Counted from the stretch's first letter, positions 1 to 6,184 are shown. The stretch is 7,911 nucleotides of DNA from Anaerolineaceae bacterium UBA1415 (GCA_002305635.1 DBPR01000020.1:85305-93215); one strand, 5' to 3'. Notes: generated from the letters alone by a model not told the origin. A program made the numbers and translations.

Positions 1-359
1 AGAAGCCTGTTGTCATCGCCGCCAGAAAAGCTATTTCCAACTTCAAACTGCGTGAAGGTCGCCAGATCGGCGTAAAAGTTACCTTGCGCGGTGAGAAAAT
101 GTGGGCTTTCCTGGATCGCCTGATCAATATCGCTTTGCCCCGTGTGCGTGACTTTCGTGGTATTTCCCCCGACAGTTTCGACGGTCGCGGAAACTATACT
201 CTCGGACTGACAGAACAGTTGATTTTCACTGAAATTCAGTACGACAAGATCGATAAGGTCCGTGGAATGGAAGTCAGCATCGTTACAACTGCTGAAACTG
301 ATGATCAGGCGCGCGAGCTTCTGCGCAAGTTCGGCATGCCTTTCAGGAAGGATAACTAA
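1..359 (+). CDS. rplE: 50S ribosomal protein L5 (3' part, start outside window)
   Basis: L5 is a large-subunit protein that binds 5S rRNA, sits in the central protuberance and contacts the P-site tRNA. The reading frame is open from base 3 to the TAA at 357-359, giving 118 residues. The family is about 180 residues long, so roughly the first third lies upstream of the window. Visible family blocks are KVTLRGEKMWAFLDRL, PRVRDFRG and SFDGRGNYTLG, followed by the YDKIDKVRGM segment and the terminal FGMPFRKDN. These match the C-terminal alpha/beta domain of bacterial L5 almost without gaps. A TTG at 84 could be read as a start, but it falls inside the conserved VTLRGE block and is simply a leucine codon. 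The stop overlaps the rpsN start by one base (TAATG), which suggests translational coupling. Confidence 0.97.
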   Translation, partial: KPVVIAARKAISNFKLREGRQIGVKVTLRGEKMWAFLDRLINIALPRVRDFRGISPDSFDGRGNYTLGLTEQLIFTEIQYDKIDKVRGMEVSIVTTAETDDQARELLRKFGMPFRKDN

Positions 360-541
360 TGGCTAAAAAGTGTATGCAATATCGAGAGATGCGACGTAAA
401 TATGCGGGTCGCGTTGTCAATCGCTGTCGCATTTGTGGCAGACCGCGTGGTTATATGCGCAAATTTGGCTTATGCCGTATTTGCTTCCGAGAATTAGCGC
501 TCCAGGGCAAACTCCCTGGTGTGACCAAATCATCCTGGTAA
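359..541 (+). CDS. rpsN: 30S ribosomal protein S14, type Z (zinc-binding, short form)
   Basis: S14 is a small-subunit head protein that assembles late beside S3 and S10. This is the short 60-residue zinc form (often called rpsZ or rpsN1), not the roughly 100-residue zinc-free form of E. coli. The zinc knuckle is complete: Cys23-x2-Cys26-x12-Cys39-x2-Cys42, in the context RCRICGRPRG and FGLCRICFREL. It is followed by the usual LPGVTKSSW C terminus. The ATG overlaps the last base of the rplE stop. The SD AAGGA at 348-352 lies inside the rplE coding sequence, 6 nt upstream. The order rplE-rpsN-rpsH is the standard spc order. The C+ form indicates that the cell relies on zinc for this protein; any zinc-free paralogue would lie elsewhere. 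Confidence 0.97.
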   Translation: MAKKCMQYREMRRKYAGRVVNRCRICGRPRGYMRKFGLCRICFRELALQGKLPGVTKSSW

Positions 542-561
542 TTTGACCTGGAGGTATAAGA

Positions 562-975
562 ATGACTATTACAGATCCAATTGCCGATATGTTGACCCGA
601 ATTCGCAATGCCGCTTCCGCGGGCAAAACGCTGGTTGCGATCCCGAATTCGAAATTGAAAAGCGAATTAGCCCGAATCCTGGTCGAGGAAGGCTATGTCG
701 AGAGTTATGAAGTCGTCGATGGTAAAACGACAGGCAGCAAAGTCCTTCAGATCAAACTGAAGTACATTGGTGAAAGACGTCAGCGCCGTTCCCTGATCAC
801 GGGTTTGCAGCGTGTCAGTCACCCCGGCTGCCGCGTTTACACCTCCAAAAAGGATATCCCCTGGGTTTTGTCCGGGATTGGCGTCGCGATTTTATCAACC
901 CCCAAAGGGATCATGACCGGTCACCGCGCCCGTAAGATCGGCGTGGGCGGCGAAGTCCTTTGCAAGGTTTGGTAG
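562..975 (+). CDS. rpsH: 30S ribosomal protein S8
   Basis: S8 is a primary 16S rRNA binder of the central domain. In E. coli it is also the translational repressor of the spc operon. The 137-residue product begins MTITDPIADMLTRIRNA, the canonical N terminus. It ends with the S8 signature region at about residues 107-134 (GVAILSTPKGIM, then ARKIGVGGEVLCKVW). The length is close to the long bacterial forms (E. coli has 130). The ATG follows a strong SD, GGAGGT, in the 20-nt gap after rpsN. One small oddity is TGHRARK at 119-125, where many homologues have an acidic residue in place of His121. I see no obvious S8-binding RNA mimic near the rplE/rpsN junction, so autoregulation of the E. coli type is not supported here. 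Confidence 0.97.
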   Translation: MTITDPIADMLTRIRNAASAGKTLVAIPNSKLKSELARILVEEGYVESYEVVDGKTTGSKVLQIKLKYIGERRQRRSLITGLQRVSHPGCRVYTSKKDIPWVLSGIGVAILSTPKGIMTGHRARKIGVGGEVLCKVW

Positions 976-980
976 GAGGT
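973..980 (+). promoter_or_regulatory. rplF Shine-Dalgarno that includes the rpsH stop codon
   Basis: TAGGAGGT is a near-perfect complement of the 16S rRNA 3' end. Its first three bases are the TAG stop of rpsH. It lies 5 nt before the rplF ATG at 986, so a ribosome terminating on rpsH sits directly on the rplF initiation site. This strongly supports the chosen rplF start. Confidence 0.8.
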
Positions 981-985
981 AGAGA

Positions 986-1534
986 ATGTCGCGTATAGGT
1001 AAATTACCAATCACCCTGCCCAAGGGTGTGGAAGTAAAAATTGACGGGAATAAAGTTTCGGTCAAGGGCCCCAAAGGTCAACTGGAAGAAACTTTCTCTC
1101 CTGAGATATCAATTTCAATGGAAGACGGAACCATTACGGTGACCCGTCCCAATAATGAGCCGCGTATCCGCGCTTTGCACGGAACCACCCGCGCTCTGCT
1201 CAACAACATGATCGTTGGCTGCAGCGAAGGTTTTCAGAAGGTTCTGGACTATAAGGGCGTTGGTTATCGCGCTGAAGTAAATGGAACTGACCTGGTCTTG
1301 AACCTGGGTTATTCCCACCCGATTACCGTCAAAGCTCCTGAAGGCATCACCTTCGAAGCTGACATCAAAACCCACCTGATCAAGGTCATGGGTCGCGATC
1401 GTCATTTGGTCGGTTTGATCGCGGATCAGATCCGCAAACTGCGACCACCGGAACGTTATCATGGTACTGGTATCCGCTATCAGGGTGAGGAAGTCAAACT
1501 CAAAGCTGGTAAGGCTGGAAAGACCGGTAAGTAG
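986..1534 (+). CDS. rplF: 50S ribosomal protein L6
   Basis: L6 binds 23S rRNA near the sarcin-ricin loop, at the factor-binding side of the large subunit. The 182-residue product has the two tandem L6 folds. The first starts MSRIGKLPITLPKGVEV and carries ALHGTTRALLNNMIVG at 64-78. The second starts near LDYKGVGYRAEV at 87-98 and ends in a basic tail, KLKAGKAGKTGK. The usual second-domain signature PPEPYKGKGIRY reads PPERYHGTGIRY here (154-165), so both lysines of the YKGKG core are replaced, by His and Thr. The rest of the protein is ordinary and the frame is intact, so this looks like lineage variation, not decay. Length is close to E. coli L6 (177). Confidence 0.97.
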   Translation: MSRIGKLPITLPKGVEVKIDGNKVSVKGPKGQLEETFSPEISISMEDGTITVTRPNNEPRIRALHGTTRALLNNMIVGCSEGFQKVLDYKGVGYRAEVNGTDLVLNLGYSHPITVKAPEGITFEADIKTHLIKVMGRDRHLVGLIADQIRKLRPPERYHGTGIRYQGEEVKLKAGKAGKTGK

Positions 1535-1543
1535 AGGTAGACA

Positions 1544-1909
1544 ATGGCAAAGAAATCAAGAAATCAAGCCCGATTACATCGTCACGCTCGTGTGCGTAAG
1601 AAGATCTTTGGCACTCCCGAACGTCCTCGTCTGAATGTTTTCCGCAGTATCACCGATATCTATGCTCAGATCATCGATGATCACAGTGGGAACACCCTGG
1701 TGTCGGCTTCCAGTGTTGATACCGGGCTGCGCGCAGCAGTTGAAGGTAAAACAAAGATGGAACAAGCCCAGATCGTTGGCGAAGAACTTGCCAAACGCGC
1801 CAGGGAAAAAGGCATCACTGCGGTGGTTATGGATCGCGGTGGCTACATTTATACCGGCCGTGTGAAATCATTGGCAGATGGCGCCCGTAAGGGTGGACTG
1901 GAGTTCTAA
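1544..1909 (+). CDS. rplR: 50S ribosomal protein L18
   Basis: L18 binds 5S rRNA together with L5 and helps place it in the central protuberance. The 121-residue protein has the expected very basic N-terminal tail (residues 1-22, rich in Arg, Lys and His). Next comes the GTPERPRLNVFRS block at 23-35, the IYAQIIDD strand, and the diagnostic C-terminal end DRGGYIYTGRVKSLADGARK, finishing in GGLEF. It starts 9 nt after the rplF stop. The SD GAGGT (1534-1538) begins on the last base of that stop codon. Gene position between rplF and rpsE is canonical. Confidence 0.97.
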   Translation: MAKKSRNQARLHRHARVRKKIFGTPERPRLNVFRSITDIYAQIIDDHSGNTLVSASSVDTGLRAAVEGKTKMEQAQIVGEELAKRAREKGITAVVMDRGGYIYTGRVKSLADGARKGGLEF

Positions 1910-1920
1910 AAGAGGATACT

Positions 1921-2445
1921 ATGGAAGATTTTCAATCATTAGAACCACAATTCGATGAACGAGTGATCGATATCGCCCGCGTGGCAAAAGTTGTCAAAGG
2001 CGGCCGCCGCTTCTCGTTCCGTGTTACCCTGGTCGTGGGCGACAACAACGGAAACGTTGGCATGGGTATCGGCAAGGCCGGTGCTGTGCCGGACGCGATG
2101 CGCAAAGCTACTGATCGCGCCTATAAAAATATGCACAAGGTCAGCCTGATGGGTACAACCATCGCGCACGAAGTGACCGGTGTTCAGAGCGGCGCAAAAG
2201 TTTTGCTGAAGCCCGCTTCCCCTGGTACCGGTGTTATTGCTGCCGGTGGCGTTCGTGCTGTTTGCGAAGCCGCAGGCATCACGGACATTCTGACCAAATC
2301 TTTGGGCAGCGCGAATATGCTCAACATTGTTCAGGCAACCTTTAAGGCTCTTGAACAATTGAAATCGCCCGAGGTTGTGGCTGCAGAACGCGGCAAGAAC
2401 GTTGAAGACGTGACCCCTTACTGGGAACGGAGGAAACATGGCTAA
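1921..2445 (+). CDS. rpsE: 30S ribosomal protein S5
   Basis: S5 lies near the mRNA entry side of the small subunit and affects decoding accuracy. The 174-residue protein has the N-terminal double-stranded-RNA-binding-like domain, with KVVKGGRRFSFRV at about 23-35 and VVGDNNGNVGMGIGKAGAVP at 38-57. The C-terminal domain has PASPGTGVIAAGGVRAV at 98-114 and AGITDILTKSLGS at 118-130. A short tail after the conserved SPEVVAAERGK ends in WERRKHG. Compared with E. coli (167 residues), the N terminus is slightly different and acidic (MEDFQSLEPQFDE). SD AGAGGA at 1911-1916 precedes the ATG. The last codons overlap the start of rpmD by 8 bases. Confidence 0.97.
   Translation: MEDFQSLEPQFDERVIDIARVAKVVKGGRRFSFRVTLVVGDNNGNVGMGIGKAGAVPDAMRKATDRAYKNMHKVSLMGTTIAHEVTGVQSGAKVLLKPASPGTGVIAAGGVRAVCEAAGITDILTKSLGSANMLNIVQATFKALEQLKSPEVVAAERGKNVEDVTPYWERRKHG
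2427..2433 (+). promoter_or_regulatory. rpmD Shine-Dalgarno inside the rpsE coding sequence
   Basis: ACGGAGG within the last codons of rpsE stands 4 nt before the rpmD ATG at 2438. The rpsE stop (2443-2445) comes after that ATG. The initiation site of rpmD is therefore covered by ribosomes finishing rpsE, an arrangement that couples synthesis of S5 and L30. Confidence 0.75.
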
Positions 2446-2644
2446 GAAAACAAGCAAGATCCTTCGTATTAAACAGGTAAAAAGCGGTATCGGTTATACC
2501 GTTCGTACCAAAAATACGCTCAAAGCCCTGGGTTTTCGTAATGTTGGCGATGTTGTCGAACATAAGGAAAACGAAGCCCTGTTAGGTATGCTGGACAAGG
2601 TTTCCCATTTGGTGGAAATCGAAACAGTGGATGAGGAGAAATAA
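2438..2644 (+). CDS. rpmD: 50S ribosomal protein L30
   Basis: L30 is a small peripheral large-subunit protein. The 68-residue product shows the family fold: a first strand with KILRIKQVKSGIGYT, then a helix containing RTKNTLKALGFRNVGD, and a final strand around VSHLVEIETV. The GIGYTVRTKNTLKALG segment corresponds to the conserved bacterial block (commonly IG..... TLKALGL). It is somewhat longer than the usual 58-60 residues because of an acidic C-terminal tail, VDEEK. It overlaps rpsE by 8 bases and is followed after 2 bases by rplO. The SD of rplO (GAGGAG at 2633-2638) is embedded in its last codons and partly encodes the acidic tail. Confidence 0.95.
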   Translation: MAKKTSKILRIKQVKSGIGYTVRTKNTLKALGFRNVGDVVEHKENEALLGMLDKVSHLVEIETVDEEK

Positions 2645-2646
2645 GA

Positions 2647-3105
2647 ATGCAATTACACGATCTTAAACCCAATGAGGGTTCAAAGAGAAATCGCAAGCGC
2701 GTAGGTCGTGGCATGGCAAGCGGCTCTGGCAAGACTGCCGGTCGTGGTACCAAAGGACAGAACTCCCGCACAAGCGGCGGCGTTCGCCCCTACCACAGCG
2801 GCGGCAACCTGCCTTTCTTCCGCAAGCTGCCTTTCCTGCGCGGTGAAGGTTTCACCCCTCGCAACCGCGTCCGCTATGCTGAGGTCAATCTGGATTCATT
2901 GACTGGTTTTGAAGCCGGCAGTGAAGTGAATCCTGAAACCCTCAAAGCAGCTGGTCTGTTAAAAGGTAAAGGACTCCCGATCAAAATTATGGGTCGCGGT
3001 GACATTAAAGTTGCCCTGAAGATCAAGGCCCATAAAGTGACCGATGGCGCGCGCCAGAAGATTGAAGAAGCTGGCGGCAGCATCGAGACCATCGAGCTGG
3101 CTTAA
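2647..3105 (+). CDS. rplO: 50S ribosomal protein L15
   Basis: L15 is a 23S rRNA-binding protein that acts late in large-subunit assembly. The 152-residue product begins MQLHDLKPNEGSKRNRKRVG. Its long Gly/Arg/Lys-rich extension (about 15-70) includes GRGMASGSGKTAGRGTKGQ and the GGNLPFFRKLP motif, and threads into rRNA in known structures. The globular C-terminal domain carries the L15 signature around KIMGRGDIKVALKIKAHKV (113-131) and ends EEAGGSIETIELA. It starts two bases after rpmD and precedes secY by 20 bases, the usual spc order. Confidence 0.97.
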   Translation: MQLHDLKPNEGSKRNRKRVGRGMASGSGKTAGRGTKGQNSRTSGGVRPYHSGGNLPFFRKLPFLRGEGFTPRNRVRYAEVNLDSLTGFEAGSEVNPETLKAAGLLKGKGLPIKIMGRGDIKVALKIKAHKVTDGARQKIEEAGGSIETIELA

Positions 3106-3125
3106 GAAGCAATAGGAGAATACTT

Positions 3126-4457
3126 ATGAAACGATCAGCCTGGCGCTTTTTATGGAAATCAGAGGATATCCGCAATAAATTGCTGATATCCTTACTCCTG
3201 CTTGCCATCTACCGTCTGGCAGCCAATATCCCGGTGCCCGGAATTGACCGCGCGGCTGTTGCTGGACTTTCCCAGATGACAGGCGCGGGCAGGAACCTGG
3301 TCAACTTACTCGACCTTTTGTCTGGTGGCGCGGTTTCCAACTTCTCCATTTTGGCAATGGGTGTTTATCCTTACATTACCGCCCAGATCATTCTGCAACT
3401 GCTGACCCCGGTCATTCCGGCTTTGGAACGCAAAATGCAGGATGATCCCCGCGAAGGCCGGATCTGGATGGAAAAATGGACGGTCATTCTGACCATTCCG
3501 ATGGCGCTGCTGTCTGCTTTTGGTCAGATCAACATCTTCAACCAGATGTTAAAAGGCAGTTCTGTTATTTCCCAGTGGGGCTTTACCGGAGCGAATCTGC
3601 TGCCGACCATCACCGCGATCATCGCCATGGTGGGCGGCACCATGCTCGGCATCTGGATCGGCCAGCTCATTTCTGAGTTTGGTCTGCGCAATCAGGGTCT
3701 ATCCCTGATCATCTTTGCTGGCATCGTCTCCCGCTTCCCGGTAGCGATCGCCCGCATGGTTGCACAAAGTGAACCCTGGTGGGTTTTCGTGGTCGTCATT
3801 GGCCTGTTCATCCTGTCCATCGCGGCAATTGTTTATGTTCAGGGTGGGCGCAGGAACGTACCCGTGCTCTTCCCGGGCCGCCGTATCGGCAACCGCATGT
3901 CCATGCCGGTTCGCTCTCAGCTTCCGCTGATGGTCAACATGGCTGGCATGATCCCAATCATCTTCGCGCAAAGCTTTTTGACCTTCCCGGCGATCCTGTC
4001 CTCTTTCTTCCTGAATTCTCAGGTGAAATGGATCAGCAGCGCTGCCAATTGGTTCTATAAGGCATTTGGGGGCGATACCTGGTGGTATCCGATCCTATTC
4101 TTCCTGCTGGTGGTCGCGTTTGCCTACTTCTATACGGATGTGCTTTTCGCGCAGCAGAATTATGGCGAGAACCTGAAAAAGCAAGGCGCCCAGATCCCGG
4201 GTGTTGTCCGCGGCAAGCCCACGCAGGATTATCTGACCCGTGTTCAGCGTCGGATCACCCTGCCGGGCGCGTTCTTCCTCGGTCTGGTGGCGGTTTTACC
4301 CTTTATTCTGGCTTTCGTACTGCCCGAGAACAGCGCTGGCGTGCAGTTGATGCAGGCTTCCGGTCTCCTGATCGTGGTCGGTACCATCCGTGAAACCGTG
4401 GAACTCATCGAAACTGAGCTGCGCATGCGCGGTTATGACGATCGGCTGATCAACTAA
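3126..4457 (+). CDS. secY: Protein translocase channel subunit SecY
   Basis: SecY is the pore of the Sec translocon in the inner membrane and works with SecE, SecG and SecA. The 443-residue product has ten hydrophobic segments at roughly 18-37, 74-95, 117-138, 158-181, 190-210, 219-239, 266-290, 320-341, 378-399 and 404-424. The plug region NLLDLLSGGAVSNFS (60-74), the TM2 block GVYPYITAQIILQLL, the TM4/TM5 region and the end SGLLIVVGTIRETVELIETELRMRGYD are all characteristic. The TM8-TM9 cytosolic loop contains ENLKKQGAQIPGVVRGKPT (348-366). There the conserved IPGIRPG motif has Val361 at the position of the usual essential arginine (E. coli Arg357), with Arg362 one place later. The start follows SD AGGAG at 3114-3118. 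Frame and length (same as E. coli) are intact. Confidence 0.97.
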   Translation: MKRSAWRFLWKSEDIRNKLLISLLLLAIYRLAANIPVPGIDRAAVAGLSQMTGAGRNLVNLLDLLSGGAVSNFSILAMGVYPYITAQIILQLLTPVIPALERKMQDDPREGRIWMEKWTVILTIPMALLSAFGQINIFNQMLKGSSVISQWGFTGANLLPTITAIIAMVGGTMLGIWIGQLISEFGLRNQGLSLIIFAGIVSRFPVAIARMVAQSEPWWVFVVVIGLFILSIAAIVYVQGGRRNVPVLFPGRRIGNRMSMPVRSQLPLMVNMAGMIPIIFAQSFLTFPAILSSFFLNSQVKWISSAANWFYKAFGGDTWWYPILFFLLVVAFAYFYTDVLFAQQNYGENLKKQGAQIPGVVRGKPTQDYLTRVQRRITLPGAFFLGLVAVLPFILAFVLPENSAGVQLMQASGLLIVVGTIRETVELIETELRMRGYDDRLIN

Positions 4458-4469
4458 AGCGGAGTTGAG

Positions 4470-5126
4470 ATGAACGAGCGAGCTACTTATATTGTCATGT
4501 TGGGTCCTCCCGGTGCAGGGAAAGGTACCCAGGCGAAAGTTATTGCTGAAGAGTTGGGTCTTATGCATGTTTCGACCGGCGATCTCTTCCGTGAAAATCT
4601 CAGTCGGGAAACCGAGCTGGGAAAGTTGGCCGCGAGTTACATGAACGCGGGCGAATTGGTGCCGGATGACGTCACCATCGCCATGGTGGAAGAACGTCTG
4701 GGTCGGGAAGATTGCGTCAAGGGAGCCATTTTGGACGGCTTCCCGCGCACACCGGCTCAGGCTGAGGCCCTGGACGAATTACTTACCCGCCTCGGCGGCA
4801 AGGTTGACCTGGTGCCCTTTATCAAAGTGCCGAATGAGGTTCTGATCGAACGCCTGAGTGGGCGTTGGATGAGCCGAAGCGGCCGTGTATATCACGCCCT
4901 CTACAATCCTCCCAAAGTAAAATGGCTGGATGATGAGGACGGAAGTGAACTTTACCAACGAGACGATGATAAACCCGAGACGGTCGCGCATCGCATCAAT
5001 GTCTATTACGAACAAACCTCTCCTTTGATCGATTACTATCAGAAGGCCGGAACCCTGGTCGAGATCGATGGTACTCAGGATATCGAGGTTGTTACGAAAG
5101 ATCTGCTGAAGGTCGCGAAGGCATAA
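4470..5126 (+). CDS. adk: Adenylate kinase, long-LID form without zinc cysteines
   Basis: This cytosolic enzyme interconverts ATP + AMP and 2 ADP. The 218-residue protein has the P-loop GPPGAGKGT at 12-20, the AMP-binding STGDLFR block at 35-41, the family signature ILDGFPRT at 87-94 and catalytic Arg132 in SGRW. The LID domain (about 131-168) is the long type, with YHALYNPPKV and ELYQRDDDKPETVAHR supplying Arg164 and Arg175. In many Gram-positive-like homologues this LID holds a four-cysteine zinc site. Here the first pair is replaced by a shortened S-R-S segment (135-137) and the second by Asp154/Asp157. The LID is therefore zinc-free, held by polar residues as in E. coli. It sits 12 nt after secY with SD GGAG at 4461-4464, and its stop overlaps the map start (TAATG). 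Confidence 0.97.
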   Translation: MNERATYIVMLGPPGAGKGTQAKVIAEELGLMHVSTGDLFRENLSRETELGKLAASYMNAGELVPDDVTIAMVEERLGREDCVKGAILDGFPRTPAQAEALDELLTRLGGKVDLVPFIKVPNEVLIERLSGRWMSRSGRVYHALYNPPKVKWLDDEDGSELYQRDDDKPETVAHRINVYYEQTSPLIDYYQKAGTLVEIDGTQDIEVVTKDLLKVAKA

Positions 5127-5905
5127 TGTACGGTTTTGAATCGGGTATAAACATTAAATCTGCCAGTGAGATCGCAATCATGCGGGAAGCTGGCAGATTG
5201 AACCGCATGACGCTGGAAGCGGTCAAGGCTGCCATTGCCCCCGGTGTGACCACCGGAGAGTTAAATGAAGTGGCCGAGAGCTTTCAGCGGGCGCATGGTG
5301 TTTATTCACCTTTCAAAAACTACGATCCCGGCAACGGTGTGCCTTTTCCGGGCAGCATTTGCACCAGCATTAATGAGGTTTTGGTGCATGGCATTCCCGG
5401 GGACCGCAAGCTGAAGGAAGGCGATATCATTTCGGTCGATTGCGGTACGGTCTATCAGGGATTTGTTGGCGATGCGGCTTTTACCGTGGGCGTCGGCGAG
5501 ATCAGCGCCAAAGCGCAGCACCTGATCGATGTGACCGCCAAAGCGCTTGAGATCGCCACCAGCCTGATGGTGATCGGCAACCGCAGCGGTGATGTCGGCG
5601 CGGCGATCGAAGAATATGTTGAGAGCGAGGGTTATTTCTGCACACACACCTATACCGGTCACGGCGTGGGGCGTGAAATGCATGAAGACCCGCAGCTGAC
5701 CAATTACGGCAAACGCGGGCATGGTTTTTTGTTGCGTGAGGGTATGACGATCGCGATCGAACCGATGGTTCTGGTTGGGACAAGGCAAACACGCGTACTG
5801 CGCGACCGTTGGACAGTGGTTTCGAAAAATGGCGCCCTGACAGCGCATCAGGAAAATACGATCGCTGTTACCAAAAACGGACCGCTGGTATTGACGAGTT
5901 TGTAG
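5126..5905 (+). CDS. map: Type I methionine aminopeptidase
   Basis: This enzyme removes the initiator methionine from nascent proteins at the ribosome exit. The 259-residue single-domain protein has the pita-bread fold with all five metal ligands at the spacing of the E. coli enzyme: Asp105, Asp116, His179, Glu212 and Glu243. These lie in VDCGTVYQGFVGDAAF, YTGHGVGREMHEDP, AIEPM and AHQENTIAV. The substrate-contacting histidines His89 (VHGIPG) and His186 are also present. There is no N-terminal zinc-finger or SH3-binding extension, so it is the short bacterial type Ia. The ATG overlaps the adk stop by one base, preceded by GAAGG at 5117-5121. It ends at TAG 5905, after which the tight packing of the operon breaks. 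Confidence 0.97.
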   Translation: MYGFESGINIKSASEIAIMREAGRLNRMTLEAVKAAIAPGVTTGELNEVAESFQRAHGVYSPFKNYDPGNGVPFPGSICTSINEVLVHGIPGDRKLKEGDIISVDCGTVYQGFVGDAAFTVGVGEISAKAQHLIDVTAKALEIATSLMVIGNRSGDVGAAIEEYVESEGYFCTHTYTGHGVGREMHEDPQLTNYGKRGHGFLLREGMTIAIEPMVLVGTRQTRVLRDRWTVVSKNGALTAHQENTIAVTKNGPLVLTSL

Positions 5906-6067
5906 AACATTGAAAATTGTGAGGAAAGCTGATTTATGCAAAGCAGTAAAATGGTTTGGAAGCATGAATTTTCCTTACGAAAACGAGGAATTAATAAGTG
6001 AAAACCTTGCCAGATGCGAGGGAAAGCACTATAATAAGAACTTTGCGGATAGAAGAAGGAGTGACTG
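5906..6067 (+). other. AT-rich spacer between map and rpmJ; no infA
   Basis: This gap is far longer than those upstream (none of which exceeds 20 bases) and visibly richer in A and T. In many bacteria with adk-map in the operon, infA (IF-1, about 72 residues) stands here. I read the three forward frames and found no IF-1 blocks such as HISGKMR or GRI-type C-terminal ends, and no room for the full gene. Two short unconvincing frames exist: a 21-residue basic ORF (5936-6001) behind GAGGA, and an open frame ending in TGA 6066-6068 that overlaps the rpmJ ATG. A weak AT-rich stem (TTCCT 5971-5975 with AGGAA 5986-5990) lacks a T-run. The right half carries the promoter listed separately. Confidence 0.7.
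6007..6035 (+). promoter_or_regulatory. Sigma-70 type promoter for rpmJ-rpsM-rpsK-rpsD-rpoA
   Basis: TTGCCA (6007-6012) matches the -35 consensus at five of six positions. TATAAT (6030-6035) is a perfect -10, and the spacer is exactly 17 bp. The flank just upstream (5988-6004) is AT-rich and could act as an UP-like element. The expected transcript start is near 6041-6044, giving a leader of about 25 nt before rpmJ with the SD AAGGAG. It stands in the only long spacer in front of the alpha-type genes, which makes chance occurrence less likely. No terminator is evident between map and here, so readthrough from upstream would add to it. Confidence 0.8.
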
Positions 6068-6181
6068 ATGAAAGTATCAGCTTCAATTAAAAAACGCTGT
6101 AAAATGTGTAAGATCGTAAAACGCGATGGTCGTCTTTACGTTATTTGTACCAATCCCCGACACAAACAGCGACAAGGATAA
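6068..6181 (+). CDS. rpmJ: 50S ribosomal protein L36
   Basis: L36 is the smallest large-subunit protein and sits near the base of the L7/L12 stalk region of 23S rRNA. The 37-residue product begins MKVSASIKKRCKMCKIV and ends NPRHKQRQG. It has the complete zinc site Cys11-x2-Cys14-x12-Cys27-x4-His32, so it is the zinc-binding (C+) form. The ATG follows SD AAGGAG (6056-6061) by 6 nt. The stop TAA at 6179-6181 is 11 nt before rpsM. It is the first gene behind the 6007-6035 promoter. Its size and the invariant Cys/His pattern make the assignment certain although it is very short. Confidence 0.97.
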   Translation: MKVSASIKKRCKMCKIVKRDGRLYVICTNPRHKQRQG

Positions 6182-6184
6182 GGA
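6178..6184 (+). promoter_or_regulatory. rpsM Shine-Dalgarno that fixes the start at 6193
   Basis: ATAAGGA overlaps the rpmJ stop and stands 8 nt before the ATG at 6193. The frame is also open upstream to a TTG at 6145 inside rpmJ, but that would add 16 residues foreign to S13 and has no SD. The ATG at 6193 is therefore the start. Confidence 0.7.

Noticed and set aside
1939..2457. A 172-codon open frame on the minus strand opposite rpsE
   Set aside because: It is the complement of the conserved rpsE sequence, with no recognisable protein features.
4082..4393. A 103-codon frame on the + strand within secY, in another frame
   Set aside because: It is fully embedded in secY and low in plausibility; codon structure favours the secY frame.
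5306..5965. A 219-codon open frame on the minus strand opposite map
   Set aside because: It lies antisense to a complete methionine aminopeptidase with all catalytic residues. Its composition is that of a reverse-strand shadow and it has no recognisable domain.
5971..5990. TTCCT/AGGAA stem after map as an intrinsic terminator
   Set aside because: The stem is only 5 bp and AT-rich with a 10-nt loop and no T-run, so it should not stop transcription.
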